Of a stretch of 64,000 nucleotides of DNA, positions 6,955 through 16,200 are shown one piece after another (position 1 is the stretch's first letter; each line of letters opens with the position of its first letter). The stretch covers positions 1 to 64,000 of the forward strand of contig JAFSKK010000063.1 in assembly GCA_017448965.1 (NCBI GenBank). The letters are read 5' to 3'. The notes beneath the pieces were generated by a model. It was not told where the DNA came from. It worked only from the letters and a program-made list of their open reading frames with translations, and did no database searches. Source of the DNA: Bacteroidaceae bacterium (lineage in GTDB: Bacteria > Bacteroidota > Bacteroidia > Bacteroidales > Bacteroidaceae). A program made the position numbers and the translations under genes.

Positions 6955-9705
6955 ATGAGCGAAGAATATAACGACAACGAAGAAATCATGGAGGAGCCAT
7001 TGGAGGATGAGGCGTTGGACGCATCTCCTCCTTCGGGACAACCGCCGAAGAGTGACTATGACCCCACCTTGATGAAAGACAGCATCACTCACCATCTGAG
7101 TGGCATGTACCAGAACTGGTTCCTGGATTACGCTTCATACGTGATTCTGGAACGTGCTGTTCCCCACATTATGGACGGTCTGAAACCTGTGCAGCGACGC
7201 ATTCTCCACTCGATGAAGCGGATGGATGATGGACGCTACAACAAGGTGGCGAATATCGTGGGACATACGATGCAGTTCCACCCTCATGGTGATGCCTCCA
7301 TCAAGGATGCGTTGGTGCAGATGGGACAGAAGAATCTGCTCATCGACTGCCAAGGAAACTGGGGTAACATCCTCACAGGTGATGATGCTGCCGCTGGTCG
7401 TTATATTGAGGCTCGACTTTCGAAGTTGGCACTCGATGTCTTGTTCAACCCCAAGACTACCGAGTGGAAACTTTCATACGACGGACGTAACAAGGAACCA
7501 ATCTCCTTGCCTGTCAAGTTCCCGCTCCTCCTCGCTCAGGGAGTGGAAGGCATTGCAGTGGGTTTGAGTTCTAAGATTCTGCCCCATAACTTCAACGAAC
7601 TTTGTGATGCGGCAGTGCATTACCTGCATGATGAGCCTTTCCAACTCTATCCTGACTTTCAGACAGGTGGCTCCATTGATGTGTCGAAATACAACGACGG
7701 TCAACGTGGAGGTTCAGTGCGTGTACGTGCCAAGATTGAGAAGCGTGACAGCAAGACCTTGGCCATCACCGAGATACCTTATGGAAAGACGACGGGTTCA
7801 CCATCGAAGCCCAGCCAGTTCATTGACTCTATCCTCAAGGCGATAGAGAAAGGCAAGATCAAGGCACGTAAGGTGGAGGACTTGACGGCAGCAGGTGTGG
7901 AAATTGTCATTCATCTGATGCCCGGTGCATCGAGTGATAAGACCATTGATGCTCTCTATGCCTTTACTGACTGCGAAATCAGCATCTCTCCGAACTGCTG
8001 TGTCATTGATGACCGCATGCCGAAATTCTTGACGGTTAGTGATGTGTTGCGGAAGAGTGTGGATTACACGAAGCATCTCATTAAGCGGGAACTGGAGATT
8101 CGTCGCGGAGAATTGCTCGAGCAGCTTCACTTCTGCTCTTTGGAGAAAATCTTCATTGAGGAACGCATCTATAAGGCCAAGGAGTTCGAGAATGCCAAGA
8201 CGATGGATATTGCCTGTGAGTATGTCGATTCCCGTTTGAAGCCTTTCTATGAGCTGTTTGTGCGTGAGGTGACCAAGGACGATATCTTGAAGTTGATGGA
8301 GATTAAGATGGCTCGCATCTTGAAGTTCAACAAAGATAAAGCCGACGAGTTGATTGCTCGCTTGAGAGCAGAACTGGAACAGATAGAACGTGACCTCGCA
8401 AATCTGGTGGAGGTGACTGCCGAATGGTTCCGTTTCCTTCAGAAGAAATATGGTGCCGAGCATCCGCGTCTCACAGAGATTCGCAACTTCGACACTATCC
8501 AGGCAGCCACTGTGGCAGAGGCCAACCAGAAACTTTACATCAATCGTGCTGAAGGTTTCATCGGTACAGGTTTGAAGAAGGATGAGTTCATCTGTAACTG
8601 TTCCGATATCGATGACATCATCATTTTCTACAAGGATGGTACTTACAAGGTCATCAAGGTGGCAGAGAAAGTCTTCATCGGTGAGACGGAGCGTTGCAAA
8701 GCAGAGAAGCGCAAGGTGGAGGTGATTCATGTGGCGGTGTTCAAGAAGAATGACACACGAACCATTTACAACGCCACCTACAAAGATGGCGCAACAGGTG
8801 TCACCTACATCAAGCGATTCAATGTGCCGAGTGTTACGCGTGACCGTGAGTATGACTTGACGATGGGTACACCCAAGTCTCGAGTGACATGGTTCTCTGC
8901 CAACAGTAATGGTGAGGCGGAAATCATTAAGGTGACGTTGAAACCCCAAGAAAAGCTGAAGAAACTGGTCTTCGAGAAGGATTTCAGTGAAATTGATATC
9001 AAAGGCCGAATGGCAAGGGGCAACCAGTTGACCAAGCACGAGATTTTCCGCATCCAACTCAAGGCTCATGGTGGCAGTACGCTTGGTGGTCGTAAGGTTT
9101 GGTGGGATCCCGATGTTCAGCGTATCAACTACGATGAACATGGAGAGTATCTGGGTGAGTTCCAGAACAACGACCAAATCCTTGTTGTCTTGCAGACGGG
9201 CGAGTATTACTTGACCAACTTCGATTCCAACAACCATTACGAGCAGAACATCCTGCGTATAGAGAAGTTCAAGGCAAAGAAAGTGTGGACGGCCATCTTG
9301 TGGGATGCCGACAACCAGAACCAGCCCTACATCAAACGTTTCATGTTCGAGGATTCGAAAAAGAAGCAGAGTTTCCTCGGAGAGAATCCAGAAAGTAAGC
9401 TCATTCTTCTGACCGACACGTCATATCCTCGCTTCGAACTCACCTTCTGTGAACCCGACACCTTCCGTGGTCCGCTTGAGGTGGATGCTGATGAGTATAT
9501 CGCAGTCAAGGGATTCAAGGCCAAGGGCAAGCGGCTTACCACCTATGCTCTCGATCAAGTGACGGAACTTGAGCCGACTCGAATTCCAGAGCCGGAGGTG
9601 GAAGAAGAACTGGAAGAGAAATTGGAAGAAGTGATAGACCCTGATGAGGGAAAAAGCGATGGTGATATCCGTGACGAAATCACAGGACAACTGAAACTAT
9701 TCTAA
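6955..9705 (+). CDS. parC: DNA topoisomerase IV subunit A (GyrA/ParC family)
   Basis: A 916-residue DNA-cleaving subunit of a type IIA topoisomerase. The winged-helix domain holds the active-site tyrosine Tyr150 in AAAGRYIEARL, and HPHGDASIKDALV (109-121) is the quinolone-determining segment. The C-terminal part is a beta-pinwheel-like region, followed by a Glu-rich tail. The residue matching Ser80/Ser83 of E. coli ParC/GyrA is Ala114 by hand alignment. No subunit B gene is nearby. ParC rather than GyrA is chosen from the divergent N terminus and overall style typical of the Bacteroidetes ParC group; the alternative is a second GyrA-like protein. Confidence 0.88.
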   Translation: MSEEYNDNEEIMEEPLEDEALDASPPSGQPPKSDYDPTLMKDSITHHLSGMYQNWFLDYASYVILERAVPHIMDGLKPVQRRILHSMKRMDDGRYNKVANIVGHTMQFHPHGDASIKDALVQMGQKNLLIDCQGNWGNILTGDDAAAGRYIEARLSKLALDVLFNPKTTEWKLSYDGRNKEPISLPVKFPLLLAQGVEGIAVGLSSKILPHNFNELCDAAVHYLHDEPFQLYPDFQTGGSIDVSKYNDGQRGGSVRVRAKIEKRDSKTLAITEIPYGKTTGSPSKPSQFIDSILKAIEKGKIKARKVEDLTAAGVEIVIHLMPGASSDKTIDALYAFTDCEISISPNCCVIDDRMPKFLTVSDVLRKSVDYTKHLIKRELEIRRGELLEQLHFCSLEKIFIEERIYKAKEFENAKTMDIACEYVDSRLKPFYELFVREVTKDDILKLMEIKMARILKFNKDKADELIARLRAELEQIERDLANLVEVTAEWFRFLQKKYGAEHPRLTEIRNFDTIQAATVAEANQKLYINRAEGFIGTGLKKDEFICNCSDIDDIIIFYKDGTYKVIKVAEKVFIGETERCKAEKRKVEVIHVAVFKKNDTRTIYNATYKDGATGVTYIKRFNVPSVTRDREYDLTMGTPKSRVTWFSANSNGEAEIIKVTLKPQEKLKKLVFEKDFSEIDIKGRMARGNQLTKHEIFRIQLKAHGGSTLGGRKVWWDPDVQRINYDEHGEYLGEFQNNDQILVVLQTGEYYLTNFDSNNHYEQNILRIEKFKAKKVWTAILWDADNQNQPYIKRFMFEDSKKKQSFLGENPESKLILLTDTSYPRFELTFCEPDTFRGPLEVDADEYIAVKGFKAKGKRLTTYALDQVTELEPTRIPEPEVEEELEEKLEEVIDPDEGKSDGDIRDEITGQLKLF

Positions 9706-9744
9706 GGCTCCAGTTCTGAGGGGGAACCATTCGAAGCTGACACG

Positions 9745-10602
9745 ATGAGACACTTATATAATATAATAATGTGTAAAGGCTTGGCAACAGTAGTAATGCT
9801 GTTGCTGAGCCTTTGTGTTTATGGGCAGGAAACCATCACCCTGCCGCTTAACAAGGAATCGCTCCATTCAACTATGATAGGTGTGGGAGGAGCGAACATC
9901 CTGGACACATACTTGTCGCCCTACAACTACACGGGAACTGACATCCGAATTCAGCGCGAGACTCAGCGCATGACGACATTGTGGGGTGGAAGGGTATCTA
10001 ACCAGCTGTTGATAGATGTGAATGGAGCCATTAACAAGAACCATGTCCGCAATATTAAGGAATATGCTGGAGGTATCCGTTATTCCCAAGGATGGTTCTA
10101 TCAGTTCGCAGGTGGTAATACTGTCAATCCCGTGGAACGTTCATCCTCGCCATGGAACCTTGCTGCAGGACTTGCTGCCTCTGGTTATCTTGGCGGTATT
10201 TACATTGACAGAAGTGGTAACAACCCAGCACAAGCCAAAGCTGACCTCATGATTGACCTGAGTGCAATGGCTACCTACGATATGGTCATTGCTAAACATC
10301 ATTATCTTTGGCGTTATCAGGTGGCTGTTCCTCTCATGGGCATTGCTTTCTCGCCCAACTACGGGCAGAGTTACTATGAGGCCTTCAGTCTCGGACAAAG
10401 TGACCACAATGTGGTCTTTGCCTATCCTGGCAACATGCCTTCCATGCGCCATCGTCTCACTCTCGACATCCCCATTCGTCGCACGATTCTTCGTGTGGGT
10501 TATGTGGCACAGTTTAATCAATCTACGTTTAATCACTTGAAGTACCATAGTTACACGCATGACTTCATGATAGGCTTCAACAAATACTTCTACCGCAGAT
10601 GA
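9745..10602 (+). CDS. DUF3316 family outer-membrane-like protein
   Basis: A 285-residue protein with a signal peptide (hydrophobic core LATVVMLLLSLCVYGQ, cut near 27). The body has alternating short strands rich in Tyr, Trp and Gly and ends in FNKYFYRR, as in small outer-membrane beta-barrels. It fits the uncharacterised DUF3316 family of Bacteroidetes. A second start, MCKGLATVV, nine residues on, would give a shorter signal peptide. Its stop overlaps the start of the S41 protease by 4 bases, so the two are probably made together. Confidence 0.8.
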   Translation: MRHLYNIIMCKGLATVVMLLLSLCVYGQETITLPLNKESLHSTMIGVGGANILDTYLSPYNYTGTDIRIQRETQRMTTLWGGRVSNQLLIDVNGAINKNHVRNIKEYAGGIRYSQGWFYQFAGGNTVNPVERSSSPWNLAAGLAASGYLGGIYIDRSGNNPAQAKADLMIDLSAMATYDMVIAKHHYLWRYQVAVPLMGIAFSPNYGQSYYEAFSLGQSDHNVVFAYPGNMPSMRHRLTLDIPIRRTILRVGYVAQFNQSTFNHLKYHSYTHDFMIGFNKYFYRR

Positions 10603-11621
10603 AAAAGATACTTTCATTGATCGTTTTAGGCTTGTCACTCATGGTTTTCCATTCTTGTGTGCAGGAAGATGACTATGATAACTCTAAGCGGGGTAACTTC
10701 GAGGCTTTGTGGAAAATCATGGACGAGCACTATTGTTTCTTCGATTACAAGAAAGGAGAACTGGGTGTTGACTGGGATGAAGTGCATGCGCGTTATGCAG
10801 CCAAGGTGAATGAGGGCATGGACAACACCCAACTTTTCGAGGTGCTCACAGCCATGCTTTCTGAACTGAAAGACGGTCATGTCAACCTCAGCGCCTCTTT
10901 CGATTTCGGACGCAATTGGAGTTTCTACGAAGATTATCCTGAGAACTATAACGACAGCATTGCCAAACTCTATTTGGGACATAACTACTCCATTGCCTCA
11001 GGGCTTAAATACATTACCCTTGACGACAACATCGGCTATGTGCGATGTGAGAGTTTTGAGGACGGCATTGGTGATGGAAATGTCAGTTCCATGCTCAATG
11101 CGTTGGCGAATTGCAATGGACTCATCATCGATGTGCGTGGCAATGGTGGTGGACAACTCACAAAGGCTCAAACCCTGGCTTCCCACTTCACCAACAAGAA
11201 ACTGCTGGTGGGTTATGTCTCTCATAAAACGGGGAAGGGCCGCAACGACTTCTCCACACCCAAGGCTGTCTATCTTGATCCTGCTTCCGATGGATTCCGA
11301 TGGCAGAAACCAGTTGTGGTGTTGACCAACCGAGTTGTCTATTCTGCTGCCAACGATTTTGTGAAGTGCATGAAGTTGTGCCCCCATGTCACCATCATGG
11401 GCGACCGCACAGGTGGTGGCTCTGGCATGCCGTTCTGTAGTGAACTTCCTAACGGATGGACGGTTCGCTATAGTGCCGTCATCTTCTACGATGCGGATAT
11501 GCAGCAGACCGAGTTTGGCATAGAACCTCACATTGCCCTTAGCATGTCAGGAGCAGACATCGCACAGAAAAAGGACACCTACATCGAAAAAGCACGGGCT
11601 TATTTAGGGGCCGAAAAATGA
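10599..11621 (+). CDS. S41 family lipoprotein protease
   Basis: A 340-residue C-terminal-processing-type serine protease. The N terminus has a lipoprotein signal with lipobox Cys20 (MVFHSC), so the protein is probably anchored in the envelope. The S41 core includes LKDGHVNL, DVRGNGGGQL and the nucleophile region RVVYSAANDF, followed by GDRTGGGSGMP. No clear PDZ domain is seen between the helical N terminus and the core, unlike classical CtpA. It shares a 4-base overlap with the DUF3316 gene, which may supply a membrane partner or substrate. Confidence 0.88.
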   Translation: MKKILSLIVLGLSLMVFHSCVQEDDYDNSKRGNFEALWKIMDEHYCFFDYKKGELGVDWDEVHARYAAKVNEGMDNTQLFEVLTAMLSELKDGHVNLSASFDFGRNWSFYEDYPENYNDSIAKLYLGHNYSIASGLKYITLDDNIGYVRCESFEDGIGDGNVSSMLNALANCNGLIIDVRGNGGGQLTKAQTLASHFTNKKLLVGYVSHKTGKGRNDFSTPKAVYLDPASDGFRWQKPVVVLTNRVVYSAANDFVKCMKLCPHVTIMGDRTGGGSGMPFCSELPNGWTVRYSAVIFYDADMQQTEFGIEPHIALSMSGADIAQKKDTYIEKARAYLGAEK

Positions 11622-11650
11622 AAATCTCCTGATTTTTAGTTTTTAGTTTT

Positions 11651-11678
11651 TTGTATTCGGTTTTTATTCTTACCTTTG
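11651..11678 (+). promoter_or_regulatory. Promoter of tRNA-Leu
   Basis: A TTG box at 11651-11653 and TACCTTTG at 11671-11678 lie 11 bases before the mature 5' end of the tRNA. Spacing is standard for the phylum. Confidence 0.7.
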
Positions 11679-11688
11679 CACTCACAAA

Positions 11689-11769
11689 GCGCTTGTGGCG
11701 GAATTGGTAGACGCGCTAGACTTAGGATCTAGTATCTCTGATGTGCAGGTTCGAGTCCTGTCAGGCGCA
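11689..11769 (+). tRNA. tRNA-Leu (anticodon UAG)
   Basis: The acceptor stem GCGCTTG pairs with CAGGCGC over seven pairs including one G-U; the discriminator is A. The anticodon stem CTAGA/TCTAG encloses the loop CTTAGGA with anticodon TAG. The T arm is GCAGG-TTCGAGT-CCTGT. A very short variable arm makes this a compact class II tRNA of 81 bases. CCA is not encoded. The gene has its own promoter. Confidence 0.96.
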
Positions 11770-11817
11770 CAAATCTTTGTTGAGAAGGTTGAAAGAAACC
11801 CTTTTATTGGAAGAAAT

Positions 11818-12318
11818 ATGAAGAACTTTTTAGCTCTTGTAAAGGAAAGGTATAGTTGTCGTGACTATCAGAGCCGTGATGTAGAACAGGAAAAGGTTGA
11901 CTACATCATGGAGTGTGTTCGGTTTGCGCCGTCAGCGGTTAACCGTCAACCTTGGAAGTTCCGTATCGTGAAAAACGAAGAGGAACGGGCAAAGTTGTGC
12001 CAATGCTATCATCGCGACTGGTTTGCTACGGCACCGATGTATATCATTGCTTCCATCTTGCATGATGAGGCTTGGGTGCGTTCCGACGGTAAACCACATG
12101 GAAACATCGACATTGCTATTGCTGTGGAGCATCTTTGTCTGGCAGCGACAGAGCAGGGATTGGCCACTTGTTGGGTGTGCAATTTCGATGCAGCCTTATG
12201 CCAGAGCCTTTTCCCCTGTGCCGAGAATGAGGAGCCAGCAGTTCTTATCCCGTTGGGTTATGCTGCGGATGAAGCCAAGGAAAAGAAACGGAAAGATATT
12301 GGTGAGATATTGAAATAG
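11818..12318 (+). CDS. Nitroreductase family protein
   Basis: A 166-residue flavin-dependent oxidoreductase of the small nitroreductase group. The N terminus (VKERYSCRDYQSRDVEQ) and VRFAPSAVNRQPWKFRIV near 37-54 mark the FMN-binding fold; DIAIAVEHLCLAATEQGLATCWVC follows near 100, and PLGYAADE near 146-153. The frame stays open upstream into tRNA-Leu, but that part is only a translation of the tRNA, so the ATG at 11818 is preferred. Substrate is unknown; reduction of nitro or quinone compounds is the family norm. A terminator follows at once. Confidence 0.92.
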   Translation: MKNFLALVKERYSCRDYQSRDVEQEKVDYIMECVRFAPSAVNRQPWKFRIVKNEEERAKLCQCYHRDWFATAPMYIIASILHDEAWVRSDGKPHGNIDIAIAVEHLCLAATEQGLATCWVCNFDAALCQSLFPCAENEEPAVLIPLGYAADEAKEKKRKDIGEILK

Positions 12319-12356
12319 AAAAAGGTGAAGAGTTTGATGCTCTTCACCTTTTTTTT
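12319..12356. terminator. Bidirectional terminator between convergent genes
   Basis: A near-perfect stem pairs AAAAGGTGAAGAG with CTCTTCACCTTTT around a short loop (TTTGATG). A run of A on the left and T on the right makes it usable in both directions, for the nitroreductase gene and for the minus-strand repeat-protein gene whose stop codon it overlaps. Confidence 0.88.
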
Positions 12357-13140
12357 ATTCATCGGTATCTGTGTCCTCCTCCGTGTCGTCACTCTTCATG
12401 TCGCGTTTACGTCTCACGCTGACTTTCACATTGTGCTTCTTGGGGGTGACTTTGCTCTCGCTTTCTTCTTTCTTTTGTGCCTTAGGAGCCTTTTCAGTTT
12501 TAGGAGCTTTTTCTGCTTTTGGAGCCTTTTCAGTCTTAGGGGCTTTCTCTACTTTAGGAGTCTTTTCAGCCTTAGGAGCCTTTTCAGCTTTTGGGGCTTT
12601 CACTACTTTAGGAGTCTTTTCAGCCTTGGGTGCCTTTGCTTCTTTAGGTGCCTTTTCAGCCTTTGGCTTTTTTTCTTCCTTGGCTGATTTTGAGGCGGCA
12701 AGGCTGGCTTTTCTTCTTTCTACAACAGTTTGGGGCGTATTAGTCTTTGGTGCACTTGCTTTTGCTGCACTTGCTTTTGCTGCGCTTGTTTTTGGTGCGC
12801 TTGTTTTTGGTGCGCTTGTTTTCGGGGTGGTTGTTGGAGGGGTGACCACTTTGGGTGTGTAGGTCTTTCCCTTGGCTTTTGCCTTTCTTGCGGCAAGTTT
12901 GTCTTTTTGGATTTGTCGGCGTGTACGTTCCAGGTCGCGTGTCAGTCTTGTCACTTCACGTTCGTCGGCTTTCAGTTGTGTACGGCTGGCGCGCACCTTC
13001 TCTTTGGCCGTTCTGATACGTGTCTTCAGATCCTGCACCACGTCTTCGTTTGTGGTGGGAGTGGGTGCTTGGGTTTGGGCTGTCATGTTGATGTTCAAAG
13101 CCAATGCCAGCAAAAGTGATAGGATGATTTTCCCGTTCAT
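12355..13140 (-). CDS. Secreted Lys/Ala/Pro-rich repeat protein
   Basis: A 261-residue protein of unknown function. The chosen ATG at 13140 gives a clear signal peptide (KIILSLLLALALN, cut after AQ); an upstream ATG would add 23 unlikely residues. Residues about 35-100 form a highly charged coiled coil. Then come Ala/Pro/Thr/Ser linker repeats (TSAPK-type) and a long array of 6-residue KAPKAE/KTPKVE-type units, about 13 copies, with an 18-base DNA period. The tail is acidic (DDTEEDTDTDE). The very basic array resembles histone-H1-like tails, but the signal peptide argues for the periplasm or surface, where it could bind anionic polymers; this is inference. Confidence 0.82.
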   Translation of the reverse strand: MNGKIILSLLLALALNINMTAQTQAPTPTTNEDVVQDLKTRIRTAKEKVRASRTQLKADEREVTRLTRDLERTRRQIQKDKLAARKAKAKGKTYTPKVVTPPTTTPKTSAPKTSAPKTSAAKASAAKASAPKTNTPQTVVERRKASLAASKSAKEEKKPKAEKAPKEAKAPKAEKTPKVVKAPKAEKAPKAEKTPKVEKAPKTEKAPKAEKAPKTEKAPKAQKKEESESKVTPKKHNVKVSVRRKRDMKSDDTEEDTDTDE

Positions 13141-13169
13141 TATCAGTGTTGTTTGGTGGTTTCTGTGTG

Positions 13170-13177
13170 CAAAAGTA
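13170..13177 (-). promoter_or_regulatory. -7 box upstream of the repeat-protein gene
   Basis: The minus strand reads TACTTTTG, followed by CACAC, 30 bases before the ATG at 13140. The upstream TTG box is not clear, so only the -7 element is claimed. Confidence 0.5.
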
Positions 13178-13246
13178 GGGATTTTATACCATAAATCATG
13201 GCTTATCATGGATAAAATTATCGCTTAGGTGTCAAAAAAGGTGCTC

Positions 13247-16200
13247 CTACCATACAAAACCCAACTCTTCAAGCAGTTGGCATTCTTGGGAGTTGTCGGG
13301 CAAGGCGGGTATGATGCCTTGAGTGGTGTTCATGGCTTGATAGTGGAGCAGGGGAACCAGCATGGCCAGTCGTTCGGGGTTGTTCATGGCCTGTTGGAGG
13401 GTGTTTTGGAATTGTGTGTCGCTAACGGGTTTGGGGTTTCCGTGCTGTTGGAGATAGGCAGCCAGTGTGGTGGTGTGTGGATTGTAGGGATGAAGGATGG
13501 TGCCGTTGGTGGCATGAGTAGCCAGCAGGAGTATGGCACGTGCGGTCAACTGGACAGGGGAGATGTCGATGGGGAGGTCGGCAATAGATTGTGGGTATGC
13601 TCCGAGGAAACGGAATGTGTCGAGCGCGTCGAGCAGCCCTCCATGTGCCTGTCCCTGTGGAGTGGCGAGGTTGCCGATGCGCATGATGGTGGCTTGCAAT
13701 CCTTGGTGAGCGATGGCCTTCAGAATGTGCTGTTCAGCTATCGCTTTGGATTGAATGTAAGGATTGTGTAATCCTGTATGCCTGTTGGGTTTGGCGTCTT
13801 CTTGAGGCAGAAGGGCGACGCTGAGTGTGGAGATGTGGATGAGCCGTGCCGACTTGGCAAGACAGAAACTGATGATGCGGTCGGTGCCGTAGATGTTGGT
13901 GTCTTCGATGATGTTGTCGGCAGCGAAGTGGCGTGTGTCGGCAGCACAATGGATGACGCTGTTGATAGTGGCTGGCAGTTGATGGGGCGTGAAGGATTGG
14001 AGATCTCCTGCGATGGGGATGATGCGTGTGCCGAGATGAGACGCAACCCCTGTGCCGTCAAGGGTTTCGAGCAGACGTTGGTAGGCATGCGCCTCGTCGG
14101 AGGAGCGAACAAGGCAGTAGGCTGTTCCTGTTTCTGTGTTGAGATACTCGATGAGCACGTGACGGCCAAGGAAGCCTGTGGCACCCGTGAGAAGAATATC
14201 CCCGATTGGGGCGCTTCCACTACCTCTTTGCCGACATCGGGGACGTCGGTTGACCGACGTCGGGGACATCGGTTGACCGACATCGGGGACGTCGGTTTGG
14301 TGGTTGTTGAAGTGTTGAGTCAGTGCTTGTGGGGTGGGGTAAGCGAACACATCGCCGTAGGCGAGATGGATGCCGTGTCGGAGTGCCTCGGCTTGCAGGG
14401 AGGCGACCAAGATGGAGGTGCCGCCGATGTGGAAAAAATTGTCTGTGGCTCCCACGTGCGCAGCTCCTGTCACTTGAGCGAAGAGGTCGCACCAGAGGCG
14501 TTCCTCCTCATTGGCGGGGGCGACATCGGCAGGAGCATTAAGGGTGGGTTGGGGAAGGCGGAGGTAGTCGGTCTTGCCTGCTGTGGTGAGGGGCATTTCC
14601 GACAGTTGACAGAACAGGGAGGGCACCATGTAGGGAGGGAGGTTGCGGTTCAATTGCTCTGTGAGAAAGTCTTCCGTAAGGGTGCCTTCTGCCGTGAAGT
14701 AGGCACAGAGTTGTGGCTTGTCGTGAGGATGGATGATTGTGACGGCAGCATGGCGGATACCATCAATTTGGAGCAGCTGTTGTTCTATCTCATCTGGCTC
14801 AATGCGGTAACCGTGCAGTTTGAGTTGGCGGTCTTTTCTTCCGATATATTCCAGTTGCCCCTCCTCGTTCCAACGCACAAGGTCGCCTGTACGGTAAGTT
14901 TGGGCTTGAACGTGTGGGTTTTCCACAAAGGCTTCTTGGGTCAGCAGAGGTTGTTTCCAGTAGCCTTTGGCCATCTGTGGGCCAGCCAGTTGCAGTTCTC
15001 CCACTTCTCCTCTTGGCAAGAGGTGACCTTGGTTATCGACTACGTATGCCTTGAGATTAGGCAGAGGGCGTCCGATGGGGGGAGGTGTCTGCCCTTGCAG
15101 CAGACAATATGTTGCATCGACGGTGAACTCTGTGGGGCCATAAGTGTTGAAGACTCGCAGCGAGGTGTCTGGACAAGTAGATAGCCTCTCGCCACCTAAG
15201 CAGAGGTAGTCGAGGGGGAGTTGGAATTGTTGTGCCAGCATCACACCCAGATGAGTCGTGTAGCAACCGCCTGTAATGTGGTGATCGAGAATGAACTGGT
15301 GCATCTTTGGCAAATCGCGTCGGATGCTTTCTGGCATGATGTGGACGCTTCCTCCCACCGTGAGTGCCGGAAAGAGGTCTTCCACCGATGCATCGAAAGC
15401 GACGGACGAGTGACAACTGATGCGGCTCTCGGCAGTGAGGCCAAAAAGGTTCACGATGGAGTGGACGAAGTTGAGCAGGGCATGATGGGGTATCATCACG
15501 CCTTTCGGCTGCCCTGTGGTGCCAGAGGTGTAGATGATGTAGGCAAGATAAGAAGGAGAGGTCCTGTTGAAATCAAGGCTGATGGGCGTGGTGGATGAAA
15601 GATCCTCGTGTCCGTCAATGGTGGCAACCACTTGGGCATCCTCCATGATGTATCGTTTCCTGCTTTCTGGCCAATCCGTGTCGATTGGAACGTAAGCGGC
15701 ACCTATACGCGCGACGGCGATAGCTGCCACAAGAAATGCTGTGTGCTGACCTGTAGCGATGGCCACGTGGTCTCCTGGCTTCACGGATTGATTCTGCATC
15801 ATATAGGTGGCCAAAGCAGCAGAACGGCAGTTCAGTTCCTCGTATGTGAGGGAGGTCTCTCCATCGGTGACGGCGAGGGCTTGAGGTGTGCGTTTCACCT
15901 GATTGAGGAAGAGGCTGACGAAGGTCTGGCTGAGGTCATAGTCGAGTCGCTTTCCTTGTCCCATTTGCAGGAGTTCTGCTTTTTGGGCGTTGGTGATGAT
16001 GTCGATGTCGGCAAGTGTGCCGTTGGGATGTTCCATCAGGTTCTGCACACAGGCGGCAACAGCATTTGCCATCCGTTGCAACCGTTGTTGGCTCCAAAGT
16101 GATGCGCTGGCTTCCGTCCGTATTTCGTAGTGCTTTCCTTTCGTGTAGATGGTGCAGCTCAGGTCATTCTTGGTGATGCCTTGCACGGGTTGGTAGCCTT

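Noticed and set aside
7798-9237. A 479-residue minus-strand frame opposite parC
   Set aside because: The plus-strand frame encodes an intact topoisomerase subunit; the reverse frame is a by-product of codon use.
11695-11817. An N-terminal extension of the nitroreductase beginning MAELVDALDLGSS
   Set aside because: It is the translation of the tRNA-Leu gene, a well-known annotation artefact. The family's N terminus starts at the ATG at 11818.
12371-12862. A 163-residue plus-strand frame rich in LGAFSALGAFS units
   Set aside because: It is the complement of the Lys/Ala/Pro repeat array; the minus-strand protein has the signal peptide, promoter and terminator.
14231-14298. Possible CRISPR-like array
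   Set aside because: Units are contiguous without unique spacers, lie inside a coding region, and no cas gene is in the window.
13778-15184. A 468-residue plus-strand frame opposite the NRPS gene
   Set aside because: It has no domain signature, while the opposite strand holds adenylation, thiolation and reductase motifs.
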